Assembly: GCA_900491605.1 (NCBI GenBank)
Contig: UESW01003834.1
Coordinates: forward strand, 1 to 64,000
DNA: 64,000 bases
Direction: 5' to 3'
From: Calamus simplicifolius
Lineage: Eukaryota > Streptophyta > Magnoliopsida > Arecales > Arecaceae
How positions within the stretch are numbered: position 1 is the first letter of the stretch; every line of letters starts with the position of its first letter. The notes beneath the pieces were generated by a model, which was given only the letters and a program-made list of their open reading frames with translations, had not been told where the DNA came from and ran no database searches. A program made the position numbers and the translations under genes. Positions 32,346-43,020 of this stretch are shown one piece after another.

Positions 32346-33045
32346 ACAAAGATGAAGATGGTAAGAAGGTAGATCAAAAATACTATAGAGATATGATCGG
32401 ATCTCTACTTTACTTAACAGCAAGTAGACCAGATATCATGTTTGCTGTTTGTCTATGTGCTAGATTTCAATCAGAACATAAAGAATCTCACTTAATTGCT
32501 GTGAAAAGAATTTTAAGATATCTAAGTGGAACTAAAAATGTAGGATTATGGTATTCTAGAGACTCAATACTAAACTTAATTGCATATTCTGACTCCGACT
32601 ATGCTGGATGTAAACTAGATAAAAAAGTACAAGTGGTACATGTCAATTCTTAGGAAGTAACTTAATCTCTTGGTTTAGCAAAAAGCAAAATTCGGTTGCA
32701 TTATCTACTGCTGAAGCAGAATATGTTGCAGCTGGAAGTTGTTGTGCTCAAATCCTTTGGATTAAGCGATAACTTGAAGATTATGGCATAACACTTGATA
32801 AAACTCCTATTAGATGTGATAATGCAAGTGCAATCAATTTAACTAAGAATCCAATCCAACATTCAAGAACTAAACACATTGAAATGGATATCATTTTATA
32901 AGAGAACATGTAGCTAACAATGAAATTTGCCTTGATTATGTTAGTACTGAAGAACAATTAGCTGACATATTTACAAAACCTTTGAGTGAAGAGAGATTTT
33001 GTTATCTTAGAGGTGAATTAAGGATTTGTGATCCTTTGGAATGAC
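32345..33045 (+). pseudogene. RNase H domain (copy 2, frameshifted)
   Basis: It continues from RT with YYRDMIGSLLYLTASRPDIM, then AYSDSDYAGCKLDKK (catalytic Asp, about 32585-32625). A one-base loss near 32626 shifts the frame; in the next frame SWFSKKQNSVALSTAEAEYV gives the catalytic Glu and CDNASAINLTKNPIQHSRTK follows (about 32815-32875). A stop lies at IKR-stop (32769). The tail EEQLADIFTKPLSEERFCYL ends near 33010. Confidence 0.88.
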
Positions 33046-33235
33046 TTTGAAACCCCTAAGGAACGATTATCTAGATTTCTATCAATTTCTTGAGATTTCT
33101 TTCATAATTTTAAGGACAATTTATCTAGTCATTTGAGTAATTTGATTCCTCACATTCCAAAGATTTTTTAAAATTTATTGACCTTATTTTGACAAGTTTC
33201 GGCTGATTGAAACTCATTTATTTTTTTTGAAACTG

Positions 33236-33445
33236 TCAGTGAGTCGACACCTCAATTTGAGGAGTCGACACCTCTTCTGTGTTGCTCTCAGTCTTTGACC
33301 TTGGACCAACACCCGCTTAAGTGGAGCCGACTCCAGTTCGGGCGCTAACTGTGTTAGCAACTTGGAGTCGACACCCGACTTTGCGAGAGTCAACACCTGG
33401 TGGACCCAAATTGACTATATTAGGGCAGAGTCGACACCTTCTCGA
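33236..33445. repeat. GGAGTCGACACC words in the pol-ORF3 spacer (copy 2)
   Basis: Equivalent of 18680-18880: GAGTCGACACC and GGAGCCGACTCC variants at about 33241, 33260, 33320, 33365, 33386 and 33428. Confidence 0.85.
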
Positions 33446-33543
33446 TTTTTATCTTCTCTAAACCCTCTCCAAATCTTCTCCAAACCCTCTCCAAACTTTC
33501 CAAAGCTAAATACTCCTCAAATCAACCATTCCCTAAGATTTCT

Positions 33544-34922
33544 ATGGCACCTAAGCGTAGGGGATCGGTCTTTGATGCTCCCGCTATAAGGAAGCGTACG
33601 GCTAGGCGTCCCATCCATGAACCTACTCCAAGTGATAATTCTTCTTCAACTCCCTCAGATAATCCTGGCCCCTCCTCTCCACAGGTAGATACCCTTGCTG
33701 GGCGAGTTATTACCATGGGTAGGAAAGTAGATTTCGATTTCTTTGAAGCCGAGGGTTTTGACATTGGTAGACAGATTAAAGAACTCGGTTGGGATAAAGT
33801 TTATTCTTTGGATGTTCCTACTTATCCAGCTCTTGTTAAAGAATTTTACCTGAATTTATCTAGAGGAGATGGTGGAATTGTTAGTTCAGTAAGAGGAAAG
33901 AGAATTCAATCTTACTTTTCAAATTTTAGGAAATCTGTTAAGTATTCATGTCACTGGATTTGTTGCAAACATTCATAGTGAGAGATCAGCTGCTTTATCA
34001 AGAATGTTCGAAAGAGAAATAACTGAATTTGAAGAGGTTAGGGCAAACCAATTGCCAGTTGAGCTTAGGCTGTTGCATAACATTTGTAGTAGGATTCTAT
34101 TTCCCAAGACTGGCTGTTTTGAGTATGTCTCAGAGCGAGACATTGTTGTCATGGATAGTATCTTGACGGGTCAGCCAATAAATCTTGCTGGAATGATGAT
34201 ATGGTATATGGCTGAGGCTGGGGCAAGAGGAGATCTTCACTGCCTTATGGGATGATCCTAACCTTGGTTTTTAGAAGTCAAGAAGTAGTTATTTCTGAGA
34301 ATGAGCCATCGAAGAACCTTAGGCACACTGACTACTACAGCTTAGCCACTGTGCACAGGATGGGATTTGTGAAAGTGGATGGTAAATGGGAGAGAAAAGG
34401 TCATACTGAAGACAGAGTTGTTGAGTCTAATGTGCCTGGCCCTTCTGAGGCAGGACCATCTGTGAGACATAGCTCACCAGAGCCCAGTCAGAATGTACCT
34501 CCAGCTCCACCTGTTCCTTCTACTTTTGATCAATCATCTATTGGTTTTTTCGATATTCAGTTAGAACAGCTTAGAAGTATTTTTGCTACTCCAAGGAAGA
34601 GATGAAATCTGAGCTAGATAGCCAATTCATGAACCTGAGAGAGACCCTCTATTCTTTAGATGAAAGAATTGGCAAAATTGAGTCTACACTTGGAGCCTCC
34701 GCTGAAGCTTTAAAGAATGATCTCAAGAACATTTTTGAAGAACTTAAAGATATTGGTGGAGACTTAGAGACTTATTCCAAATGCAATGCTAAGCTTCAGG
34801 ACAAAATTATGACTGCATGTGCATTTGTTGATAGAAGACTAAAAGAATTTGTAAGAACTCAGAGTGAAGGAATGGGAAGAATATTAGAAGATTTGCAAAG
34901 ACTCATTAGAACTAACTTTTGA
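33544..34922 (+). pseudogene. Sirevirus ORF3-like gene (copy 2, frameshifted)
   Basis: ATG at 33544 (MAPKRRGSVFDAPA), a Ser/Pro-rich N-terminus, then VDFDFFEAEGFDIGRQIKEL, GWDKVYSLDVPTYPALVKEF and a basic VSSVRGKRIQ. It continues in other frames at 34004 (ELRLLHNICSRILFPKTGCF, SERDIVVMDSIL), 34252 (HTDYYSLATVHRMGFVKVDG) and 34602-34922, a helical C-terminus with heptad-like spacing (LDERIGKIESTLG, LKDIGGDLETY). Three frameshifts. Element C has the homologous gene at 58845-60394. It resembles the plant 'putative transposon protein' domain family; its role is unknown. Confidence 0.82.
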
Positions 34923-35182
34923 TTATATTGTAATGAAGTTTCTTTGATGTTATTGAAAGATGATGTTTAGTCTAGTTTGATGTTGATTTACCTTTTATTA
35001 AAAGTTCTAATGTAATGAAGTTTTGATGTAATGAAGTTTCTTTTTGCAAATATGATGTAATGTTTGACATTATGATGCAATGAACTTATTTTATACTTAA
35101 TGAATGTCATTTGATCTTTGAAGCATCTATCAATTTTGTCATTTCACTTAAAACTTCGTAACCTTTTTGTTGATTACAAAAA

Positions 35183-35504
35183 AAGGGGGAGAAGTTATAA
35201 AAGGGAAGAGTATTTAATTGCATATTTGTAGATGCATTGGAACAATTAAGCTTAATTAATTGTCATATATGCATTGAAAGGATGAATAGATGTTAAAATT
35301 GATATAACTGTTTAATTGGTATCAAACATTAAAAGTTTACTGTTAAAAGGAAAGAATAGATGTTAAATTGAGTATCATAGGGGGAGCTACCTCATTCAGG
35401 GGGAGCTTACCTGTGAGGAATAATATTTAGAAATTTGATTTGAAAATCTTATTGTTTAATCATGTATATACTCAATGTTTTTATAATCATCAAAAAGGGG
35501 AGAT
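35183..35504 (+). promoter_or_regulatory. Four polypurine motifs before the 3' LTR (copy 2)
   Basis: AAAAAAAGGGGGAGAAG (35179), TAGGGGGAGCT (35379), CAGGGGGAGCTT (35397) and AAAAAGGGGAGAT (35492-35504, one G fewer than copy 1) directly before the LTR. Confidence 0.8.
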
Positions 35505-37081
35505 TGTTGACCAAATTATTGATTTTGATGATTAATAAAAGACATGAGTATATTCATTTTGTTTCTAATAGATTTAACAAGTGTTTCAGGGATTAAAAAT
35601 GTTTGATCAATCAAAAGAATAAAGAAACATGTTTTGAATCAATGTTTTAAAAGAAATTTTAAAGTTCAGAGCCTGGAGTCGACACCCAATAGTCAGGAGC
35701 CGACCCCAAGGCGTATCAGAAGGTTTCTGGGATTTTGGCACGGTCTGGAGTCGACACCCAAGGTTTCGGAGCTGACTCCAACCTGAGATACAGAGAAGTG
35801 CATTCTGTTTCAGTTTCTAGAGCGACACCTAGAATTCGGGAGCCGACACCTGAGATTTTGGGAGCCAACACCTGAGTTTCTGGATCTGACTTTAACCTGA
35901 GAATAGAGAGCATGTTTTATGGACTTTTCTGGAGCCGACACTTACAGTTTCCGGAGCCGACTCCCGAAAGCGACGAGTCGACACTTTCCTTTCTCGGAGC
36001 CGACTCCCAACAACTTTTTTTTACTATTTTTGAACACCCGACTTGGAGCCGACACCTGAAAAGTTGGAGCCGACTCCAACCTGTCAAGAACGGATTTTTT
36101 ATCTGTTAGAACGTACTTCAACGGTAAGATTTCTTTTCACCTAACCTCTAACGGCTATTTTCTTTGTGTGTAGAAGAATCCAAACATCTCCAACGGCTAT
36201 ATTTTCTACCTAAAACTTGGATTAAGGAGATCTATAAAAAGGGAAAAATCGTCCGTTTGAAAGAGATAGGAATAGAGAGGAAAAATAGAAAAAGGAAAAG
36301 GAAATATTTTATGAAAAATCCAAAAATCTTGAGAGAGAAATCAAAAGGAAAGACTCAGAGCTTACATCAACCAATCCAAAAGAGTCCAAAGAGAAATCCA
36401 AGGCATTCAAGTTCAAAATCGGAGGATTTTCCAAGTGAAGAAAAAGAAAGCAAAAGCCCTGATTTTCCAACTTCTCAACTGCAATCTTCGTGAAGAATCT
36501 GAGCTGAGGACTGATTCAACATTTCAAAGGAGAGGAAAAGAAGAAAAGAAGAAAAGCTCAAATCAAATTCGCTTCAAACAGGCTTTTCTTACCCTTGTTT
36601 ATTTAATTGCATATTTGCTCACTTAAGGAGCTGTCTTATATTGCAAACTCTATTTTTCATAGTTGTTGGCTAGTTCAATCAAGGGATTGAATTAGTGGAG
36701 GTGGTATACCTCGGTACAAGCTAAGGATAGCTTGTAGTTGGGTTTTGTGCTGGTGAGCCCGGAATACCAGCTGGGTTCGTTGTAATCCCGGGGGAAACAA
36801 CAAGTTTTGAGTTGTGAGCTTGTAAAACAACTCGGCTGTAATCAAATAGATTATAGTGTGGACCCAAGTGAAACTTGGGAGTGGACGTAGGTGTTGGATA
36901 CACCGAACCACTATAAAATCCTTGTGTTTGCCGTGTTTTGACTCTCTCACTCTATCTCTTTATTTGTGCTTAATATTTATCATGCACTTAATCTCATTTA
37001 TTCCAAAGCACATAGTTTTTAAAAGATTAAATTTTTAAGAACCCAATTCACCCCCCCCTTGGGTTGCCATCTGGGCCAACA
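35505..37081 (+). repeat. 3' LTR of the Sirevirus-like element (copy 2)
   Basis: TGTTGACCAAATTATTG to ...CATCTGGGCCAACA, 1,577 bases. It has the same palindromic words (35680-36085), TATA box (36233) and pre-terminal block as copy 1. The same flank (CTCATCAATGTG) follows. Confidence 0.92.
36233..36241 (+). promoter_or_regulatory. TATA box of the LTR (copy 2)
   Basis: TCTATAAAAAGGG in the same place as the TATA box of copy 1. Confidence 0.65.
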
Positions 37082-38575
37082 CTCATCAATGTGTCGATTG
37101 GCAACCTAATATCTGCATGAGTTAGAGCCGATTTTTTTAAAAAAAAGAGAAAAAGAAAAAAGAAAGAGAGGGAAGAGCCTTCATGGCTACTCACCACTGC
37201 TTGGGATGATACTCATGAGCCTGAGGTTCTCCTCCGATAGGAGATCATGGTAGCGAAGGACCACGGTGGTCCACAGCTGATCGAATGCCTCCTGGTCCCT
37301 CAAAACCACCGACAGATTTTTGTTGGGCCCTAGGTGCGGATCCCCCCAACTCGTCCTCACCCCCTCGAGGTCTACGAGAAAAAATTGGTTTCCACCCTTT
37401 GATGGACGTAGGGAGACCCAATTTTATGGCTCAGCCGGGCCTGGGTTAGAACAACCACCAGCTCGACTGCTGGCAGAGGGTATAGAAGCAATAGAATAAG
37501 GAGACCCTACTCTCTATGCCCTAGAGGTGGCACAACACCAGGAATGTGCAGATGGTCCAAACAGAATTTGGGACCAGTTGCACGAGCACTAAGGCATATC
37601 GATGAAGGAGGTCAATGATGAAGGGATGGAAGGGGAGTCGGAGGCCCGCCTTGAGGAACACCTCAGGGCGATTCTCCCAGGTCAAGAGAAAGTCACCCTG
37701 ATGTCAAAAATGGGGACGGATAGCCAGACACTACCAGGAATCCTATACTGGGCCCTAAGGTTTGCTAGGTCTTGGGTGGTCATGGTGGAGGCAGTCTCCT
37801 CTAGGGATTCTTCCTAGCCCTAGGTGGGGGATCTGCGACGATTGGATGACTCCTGATAGGGGCCCTGCCGGCGACCGACAGCTGCGACAAAGGAATACGG
37901 TCCTTGAAAGAAGAGAAGGAGGAGGACTATGGGGGTGTGGGGGATGGAGAGACCTGCAGTCTCGAGGAGGAAAAATGGTCCTTGGCTAGGGTGGAGGAGG
38001 ATCAGAAAGGTGAGGAAGCCATGAAGGGAGAACGAGGAAGGGTTGGGAGGACTGACTTGGACAAAGGAACGAGAATGGTGAGGTCTTAGGGAAGAGGACT
38101 CGACGAAGCTCAGGCTTGGGAAGAAAGAAGGTCTTGGAGATGTGAGGATTCAGGTTTGAAGTGACCCTCCTTTTATGTCTCTTTTCGAATTATCCCGCCT
38201 AGTTCGGCCGGCCACAAACCCACCTACCACTGGAGAAGACTCTCGGCAATCGCTTGATACGCGAGATGCGTGGTCTGCAGCCAATGATGGGATATCGATA
38301 GTGTCAGCACAATGATGGCAATGATGGCGAGTACCTTTCCATGGGTTTCGAAAGGACTTCCCCATTTTGAGGAGGATCCCCTCAGATCTGATGGTTGACA
38401 GAGCGGTGACGTTACAACGCCCCATACCTCCGGCATTAAAGAGTCATCGCCCCCGAGGATGCATGCCTCTCTCCGTGACTGATAGTGCATTGAGATCAAC
38501 CACCGGGTGATTTTACGTTCCTTTCACCGGGCAGGAAATGGATCCGCACCATCTCAGGGGTGAGAGGGCATCTGA
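37082..38575. other. Unassigned GC-rich stretch (copy 2)
   Basis: Equivalent of 22408-23900 with only a handful of base differences (for example GAGCCTGAGG against GAGCCGAGG). No recognised gene. Confidence 0.4.
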
Positions 38576-39319
38576 TGTGGCTGATCAAGCCACGTTAGGA
38601 CTAACGGATCAAGTAGCTGACGGAGCCTCGGCCTCGGACTCCCAGGTCCCCCTCGGCCCCTCGGACTCGGACTCCCGGGTGCTCCTCGGCCTCGGACTCC
38701 TGGGTGCCCCTAGGCCTCGGACTCCTGGGTGCCCCTTGGCCTCAGACTCCCGAGTCCCCCTCAGCCTTGGACTCCCGAGTCCTCCTCGGCCTTGGCACCT
38801 GCAACCACGCGTGGCCCACCAACCACCTACGACCGCACATGGCCACCATCAGTTACGGCACTTACCTGACATGATCAAGCCCACCTACTACCTGTGGTGC
38901 CGCTCCTGGCAGGGAGCTGGCAAGCAGGGCTACCCCTGACAAACTCAGAGGTGGTTGTGACCTGTCCCTATCAGCCTTGTCGCCTGTCCCCCATCAGACA
39001 ATGACGTCTCGGATTCAACAACCTTCCAAAAAGGGGTAAGAGGGACCTCCGATCAGGTATAAAAGCCTTCACTCATAACGAGAGGAGGGATCTGAACTTT
39101 AAATTTTTGGCTAAGTCTTTTAGTCCATTATTCGTTACTATTTCCCAAGTTTTCTCACTTGAGCGTCGAAGGGTCCCCAGTAGAACAACCGGTCTTCAGG
39201 AACTTTCTTGCAGGATTTTCGTCCGAGAAGGAGACTTCAGGAGATTCCTAGAACCGACTTCGCCGTCTCTGGGACCAACGTCCTTCCCAACGTTCAAGGA
39301 GGGTGATTTGGCGGCAACA
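38576..39319 (+). repeat. Tat-like LTR, solo or truncated (copy 2)
   Basis: Equivalent of 23901-24643: TGTGGCTGATCAAGCC to GGCGGCAACA, with CCTCGGACTCC repeats at 38625-38805. Confidence 0.6.
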
Positions 39320-40233
39320 ATACGTGATGTAGCTAATAAATTTAAAAATTAATATTTGGCATATCAAAATCTAAAAAAAACCTCATTGTTAAATTTAAAT
39401 TATTAAATACTAATTTTTAATTTTTGAAAATTTAAAATTTAACTTTTCAACCTTAACTCTAATCCTAGATTTTTGACAACCTAAGTTAATAATTTAATTG
39501 AAGAAGATGGAGGATTAGAATTTTACCTTTGGCTTGTTATAAGCATTGAAGTAGTGATGGAGGGTGTAGAATGGAGTAGAGAGAAAACTATGGAACAAGA
39601 GCTTCATCAAGCCATATAGCAAGTGGAATCTAGGCAAGGCTAATGGTTGTCAAAAGAATAGACTCATAGAATAGATTTGAGCAGGAGGTGCAAGAAGAGG
39701 CAAAATTGTAAAGTTGAAATACTGAAAATATGCTGCAATTGATTGGTGATTTGGGTGGAGTACAGGTAGTTATGGGGGTCTTCGTAAGTGAAAAAAACAA
39801 GTGAAGAAAGCAGTGATAGTCGATGAGTGGAAGAGCTCGATAAATAGTGTTCAGGGATAAAGATGATGTACTAGTGGTGTTTTAGCGGGTGGGTTTCCTG
39901 GTGGTGGGGTTAGAGCGGTGGATAGGTGGATGAAAGGTTATATAGTCTGATGTGCTGAGTTTAGAAAGGTTAAGATCACAGGTGAGGGACATAGGTGAGG
40001 CTGGGTCTAACATATCTATGATAGATTGAAGGCAATCAGATAGATGTCCCTTCAAAATTGGAATTTAGTATTAACGAGAGCCTAGGTGCCTTTTTGAGTT
40101 GGAACGGAAACGATTTGAGAATGACCTTAAGTTGTATCTACATTGAATTGGCTTAGTCATTGGATTGCTTTGGTTTTATAACTTTCTCTTACACATAAAA
40201 CATACATTCGCACACACACATACACATATATCT

Positions 40234-40235
<2 letters not shown>
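39320..40235. other. AT-rich stretch without a gene (copy 2)
   Basis: Equivalent of 24644-25569. No coding motif seen. Confidence 0.5.

Positions 40236-40311
<76 letters not shown>
40236..40311. repeat. (CA)n(TA)n microsatellite (copy 2)
   Basis: About 47 bases of alternating AC, then about 26 of alternating TA. Slightly longer than copy 1, and the preceding CATACATACA block differs. Confidence 0.95.
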
Positions 40312-40316
<5 letters not shown>

Positions 40317-40511
40317 TAATTATTATTTTTTTCTCATTTCAACTCTAATAAAATATATAGTGGATTCTTCATCAAATTTTCATCATCATCATCATATTAT
40401 AATAATACTACCACTACCACCTGTAAGGGTTTAGTCATTGATGAACAACAATGGGATCAACTTCACTGGAGAAGTATCTTGGGCTTTTATCCTTGTTATC
40501 CATAATCAGAT

Positions 40512-40567
40512 TGGTGCAGCGGTAATATGTCTGCTTTTGAACCCCTTGGTCCTGGGTTCAAAACTCC
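40512..40567 (+). other. tRNA-like Pol III promoter, possible SINE head
   Basis: TGGTGCAGCGG (40512-40522) fits the A-box consensus, and GGTTCAAAACTCC (40555-40567) fits most of the B-box. The distance of 43 bases between starts is right for a tRNA-type internal promoter. A complete tRNA cloverleaf is not evident, so a tRNA-derived SINE or a decayed tRNA copy is more likely. No clear SINE 3' end is seen. Confidence 0.45.
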
Positions 40568-40760
40568 ACAGCCCCTACGTCACGTACGTGAGGAAGCTGG
40601 GATGCTTCTCCATCTCCAAAGGGAGATGAGGGAGAGAACAAGGAGAGAGGATAATTATCTGAGGAGAAAAGAATCCATTTCTTCCATCTAAATTCTAAAG
40701 ACTAGAGTTTAAATACATTCACCAAGTGAGTCAGGCCCAGACTCAACAAAAACTCCCATT

Positions 40761-41085
40761 GACTAACCCAATGAGATTAAACTAATCCCAAAGCCTGTGT
40801 ACACCCGTGACTTGATTTAATCTTAACCCTTGGACCTAATCCAGCCCAATACAAGTTAGCTCCCTTGGACCTTGATAGCACCACACTAGGCCCAACAATC
40901 TTCACCTTCGTGCTACTTCCATGGACTAACCCAATGAGATTAAACTAATCCCCAAGCTCGTGTACACCCGTGACTTGATTTAATCTCAACCCTTGGACCC
41001 AATCCAACCCAATACAAGTTAGCATCCTGGGCCTTGATAGCACCACACCAGACCCAATAATTTTTACCTTGATGCTTTCAAGGCC
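40761..41085. repeat. 163-base tandem duplication
   Basis: GACTAACCCAATGAGATTAA occurs at 40761 and at 40924, and the copies continue in parallel (GTGTACACCCGTGACTTGAT, CCTTGATAGCACCACAC) to about 41085. The two copies differ at several bases, so the event is not recent. It lies just downstream, in element orientation, of the coding end of element D, probably in its 3' LTR. Confidence 0.85.
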
Positions 41086-41090
41086 TTAGC

Positions 41091-41780
41091 ACGTTCGCCA
41101 TGTCCATCAGCTACATCCGTATGAAAGCTATCCTATGCAAGAACCTTGGTCAGTGCATATGCTGGGTTCTCCTTAATGTGTACCTTCATCAGCTCCACTC
41201 CATCTTCTTCCACTACTCTCTGTAGTTGAAGTCTTTCTTTCGGAGTATCCTTTGTCCACTAGTCCTACCTTGTACCTAATACCCTCTTGCTTTGAAGGCT
41301 TTTTCTTGCACTGATAAACCCATTTGAACCAATGGGTTTCTTTCCTTATGGCAACTTGACCAACTATCATGAGCCATTCCTATGGAGAGACTACATCTCC
41401 TCTGCCATAGCCTGCATCACCTCTGCCATAGCCTGAATCCATCTATCTCTATCCTGGCTCTTTATAGCCTCCTGATAGGTGTAAGAATCTTCATTCACTA
41501 TCACAAGGGCATATGACATTGAATCCTCGAAGCCATATCGAACTGGTGGTTGCACATTTTTTCTGGACCTATGTAGTGCGATTCTATTATTAGTCCCCTG
41601 TCTAGCTGCATGCTGCTGAGTCCTTTGCCCAGCTACATCCTGCTGAGCTTTTTGGCTTCTGGCCCCTCTATCAGTCCTCTTCACTTGAATCTTAAATCTG
41701 TTTGGTCCGCTAGCAAATGGCACGACTGTATAGGAGGTCATCTTACTAGTGTTGCCATATTCCATCTCCTATAGTCTCTG
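41091..41780 (-). pseudogene. Element D RT start fused to RNase H end
   Basis: 41391-41765 encodes the integrase-RT linker (RKNVQPPVRYGFEDSMSYAL, EAIKSQDRDRWIQAMAEVMQ). 41173-41370 encodes the first RT block (HWFKWVYQCKKKPSKQEGIR, DKGYSERK). Then, at 41095-41165, HIKENPAYALTKVLA is the extreme C-terminus of RNase H. The catalytic RT core is absent, so an internal deletion of most of RT and RNase H is inferred. AMAEVMQAMAEEM is a small local duplication. Confidence 0.8.
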
Positions 41781-41868
41781 CTGCATATGTACCATCTCTA
41801 CTTTGGAGGATCGAGCTCTTATCGAAGGTCACATCCCTGCTGATGACAATCTTCTTCTTCAAGGGGTC

Positions 41869-42360
41869 CTACAGCCGATACCCCTTGATTCTACATGGGT
41901 AGTCTAGGAACACCATCTTTTTAGACCTAGCGTTCAACTTACTCTGCTTTTCAGCACCAACATGTAGATATGCCATGCATCCAAACACCCTCAGATGGTT
42001 CAGGCTTGTCTTTCCTCTAGACCATATCTTCTCTGAAATGCCTCCATCCAACTTGGTGTGCGATGACCGATTAACCAAGTAGCTAGCTGCACCTATTGTC
42101 AACTCAAAACATCTTTGGAAGCCCTGCCTGCAGTCTCAAATATCTTGCTTTTTTCAACAGTGTTCCGTTTATCCTCTAAACCATCCTTTTCTGTTGAAAA
42201 GTTTTCATTACTGAGAAGTGCCTTTTGATGCCACAGTCCTTACAAAATCTCTGGAACTCCCTGGTAGTGTATTCTTCGCCACTGTGTACTAGCTCCAAGG
42301 GTTCTGCACTCCTAGCTGTGCTGACTAAGAACTGCACTCTCCTCTGCTTTTTCATCTAAC
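41869..42360 (-). pseudogene. Element D integrase core (broken)
   Basis: The minus strand at 42110-42300 reads LVHSGEEYTTREFQRFCKDC and GIKRHFSVMKT (second catalytic Asp region, with Asp replaced) and LLKKARYLRLQAGLPK. 41869-42102 reads ASYLVNRSSHTKLDGGISE, LRVFGCMAYLHVG and KKMVFLDYPCRIKGYRL, the conserved end of the copia integrase. Several stops. Confidence 0.83.
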
Positions 42361-43020
42361 ATGGCTCATAGATCTCCATATCTTCACCACTTAGGTCCGA
42401 AAGCAGTCCTCTCATGCTCAGTTCTTTCATCCCCCTATCTTCCATATGGCCTAGGCATAATGCCACATCTGCACATATTTCGAGGATCCTGTTCCATAGC
42501 TGCTGCCTCAGATTTTTTGATCATCACAGAGCCCTCCAACTTGTATAGGTTATTCTTCAACCTTCTCCCTCTCATCACCATCATAGCTCCGTTGAAGATG
42601 TTCAGAACTTCACTCCTAGCATGACAGCTGAAGCTGTATCCAGTCTACTCTAGGTACCCCAGTGACATCAGATTCTTCTTGAGTTTTAGGACATGCTTCA
42701 CGCTGGTAAGAGTGCGCACCATGCCTTCAAACATCCTCACCCTTACTATGCCAATCCTTGCCATCTTGCTAGGGTGATCATCTTTAAGAGTCACACACCC
42801 CTCATCAACTTTTATGTAAGTACTGATCACAATCGGTTGGGAGTGTAATGATAAGCTGAATCTGTGCTGTGCCTATGACCATCTGATATCACCAAGAGAT
42901 CATCCTTCATCTTCTGGCCTGCAACTGTACTCACAGATTCAGATCATTCCTTTTCTCCCTTCTAATTTTTCTTCTTAGGACAATCCCTCTTAAAATGTCC
43001 TACCTCACCATACTTGTAGG
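42361..43020 (-). pseudogene. Element D GAG-pre-integrase, protease edge and knuckle remnant
   Basis: 42645-42830 (MFEGMVRTLTSVKHVLKLKK, NLMSLGYLE) is the conserved protease C-terminal region. LKNNLYKLEGS lies at about 42540-42570, and the degenerate LWHMRLGHMSERGM-type region lies at 42370-42480. At 42965-43020 YGEVGHFKRDCPKKK is a CCHC knuckle that has lost its first cysteines. Nothing of gag upstream survives. Confidence 0.78.

Larger units (their letters stand above)
30175..37081 (+). mobile_element. Sirevirus-like copia element, 5'-truncated (copy 2)
   Basis: The better-preserved version of 15655-22407: GAG-pre-integrase, integrase, RT, RNase H, palindromic spacer, ORF3, polypurine motifs and 3' LTR. 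It is still dead: gag, protease and the 5' LTR are missing, frames shift in several places, and the RT catalytic box is mutated. Confidence 0.92.
25880..40552 (+). repeat. Copy 2 of the 14.6 kb duplicated block
   Basis: It starts TCAGGTGCCTTTTTC directly after the N and matches copy 1 through CCCCTTGGTCC at 40552. The sequence continues past that point (TGGGTTCAAAACTCC), so copy 2 shows what lies beyond copy 1's end, while 10918-11364 shows what lies before copy 2's start. That is the geometry expected of two overlapping contigs. Confidence 0.93.
41086..43020 (-). mobile_element. Element D: Tork/Tnt1-like Ty1/copia remnant
   Basis: From 43020 down the minus strand carries a knuckle remnant, GAG-pre-integrase, integrase, the start of RT, then directly the end of RNase H. 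Most of RT and RNase H is deleted (junction near 41190). LTRs could not be delimited. The motifs are those of Tork/Tnt1-type elements, distinct from the Sirevirus-like families here. Confidence 0.82.

Noticed and set aside
33544..34922. Calling ORF3 an envelope gene
   Set aside because: Position after pol is env-like, but I see no signal peptide, no transmembrane span and no fusion-type segment; the helical C-terminus alone is not enough.
11365..40552. Recent biological segmental duplication as the main reading
   Set aside because: Possible, but the exact coincidence of both block ends with the N and the complementary flanks fit unmerged contig overlap better. Left open for testing.
42361..42624. 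87-aa plus-strand ORF
   Set aside because: Antisense to the GAG-pre-integrase region of element D, which is clearly coding-derived on the minus strand.
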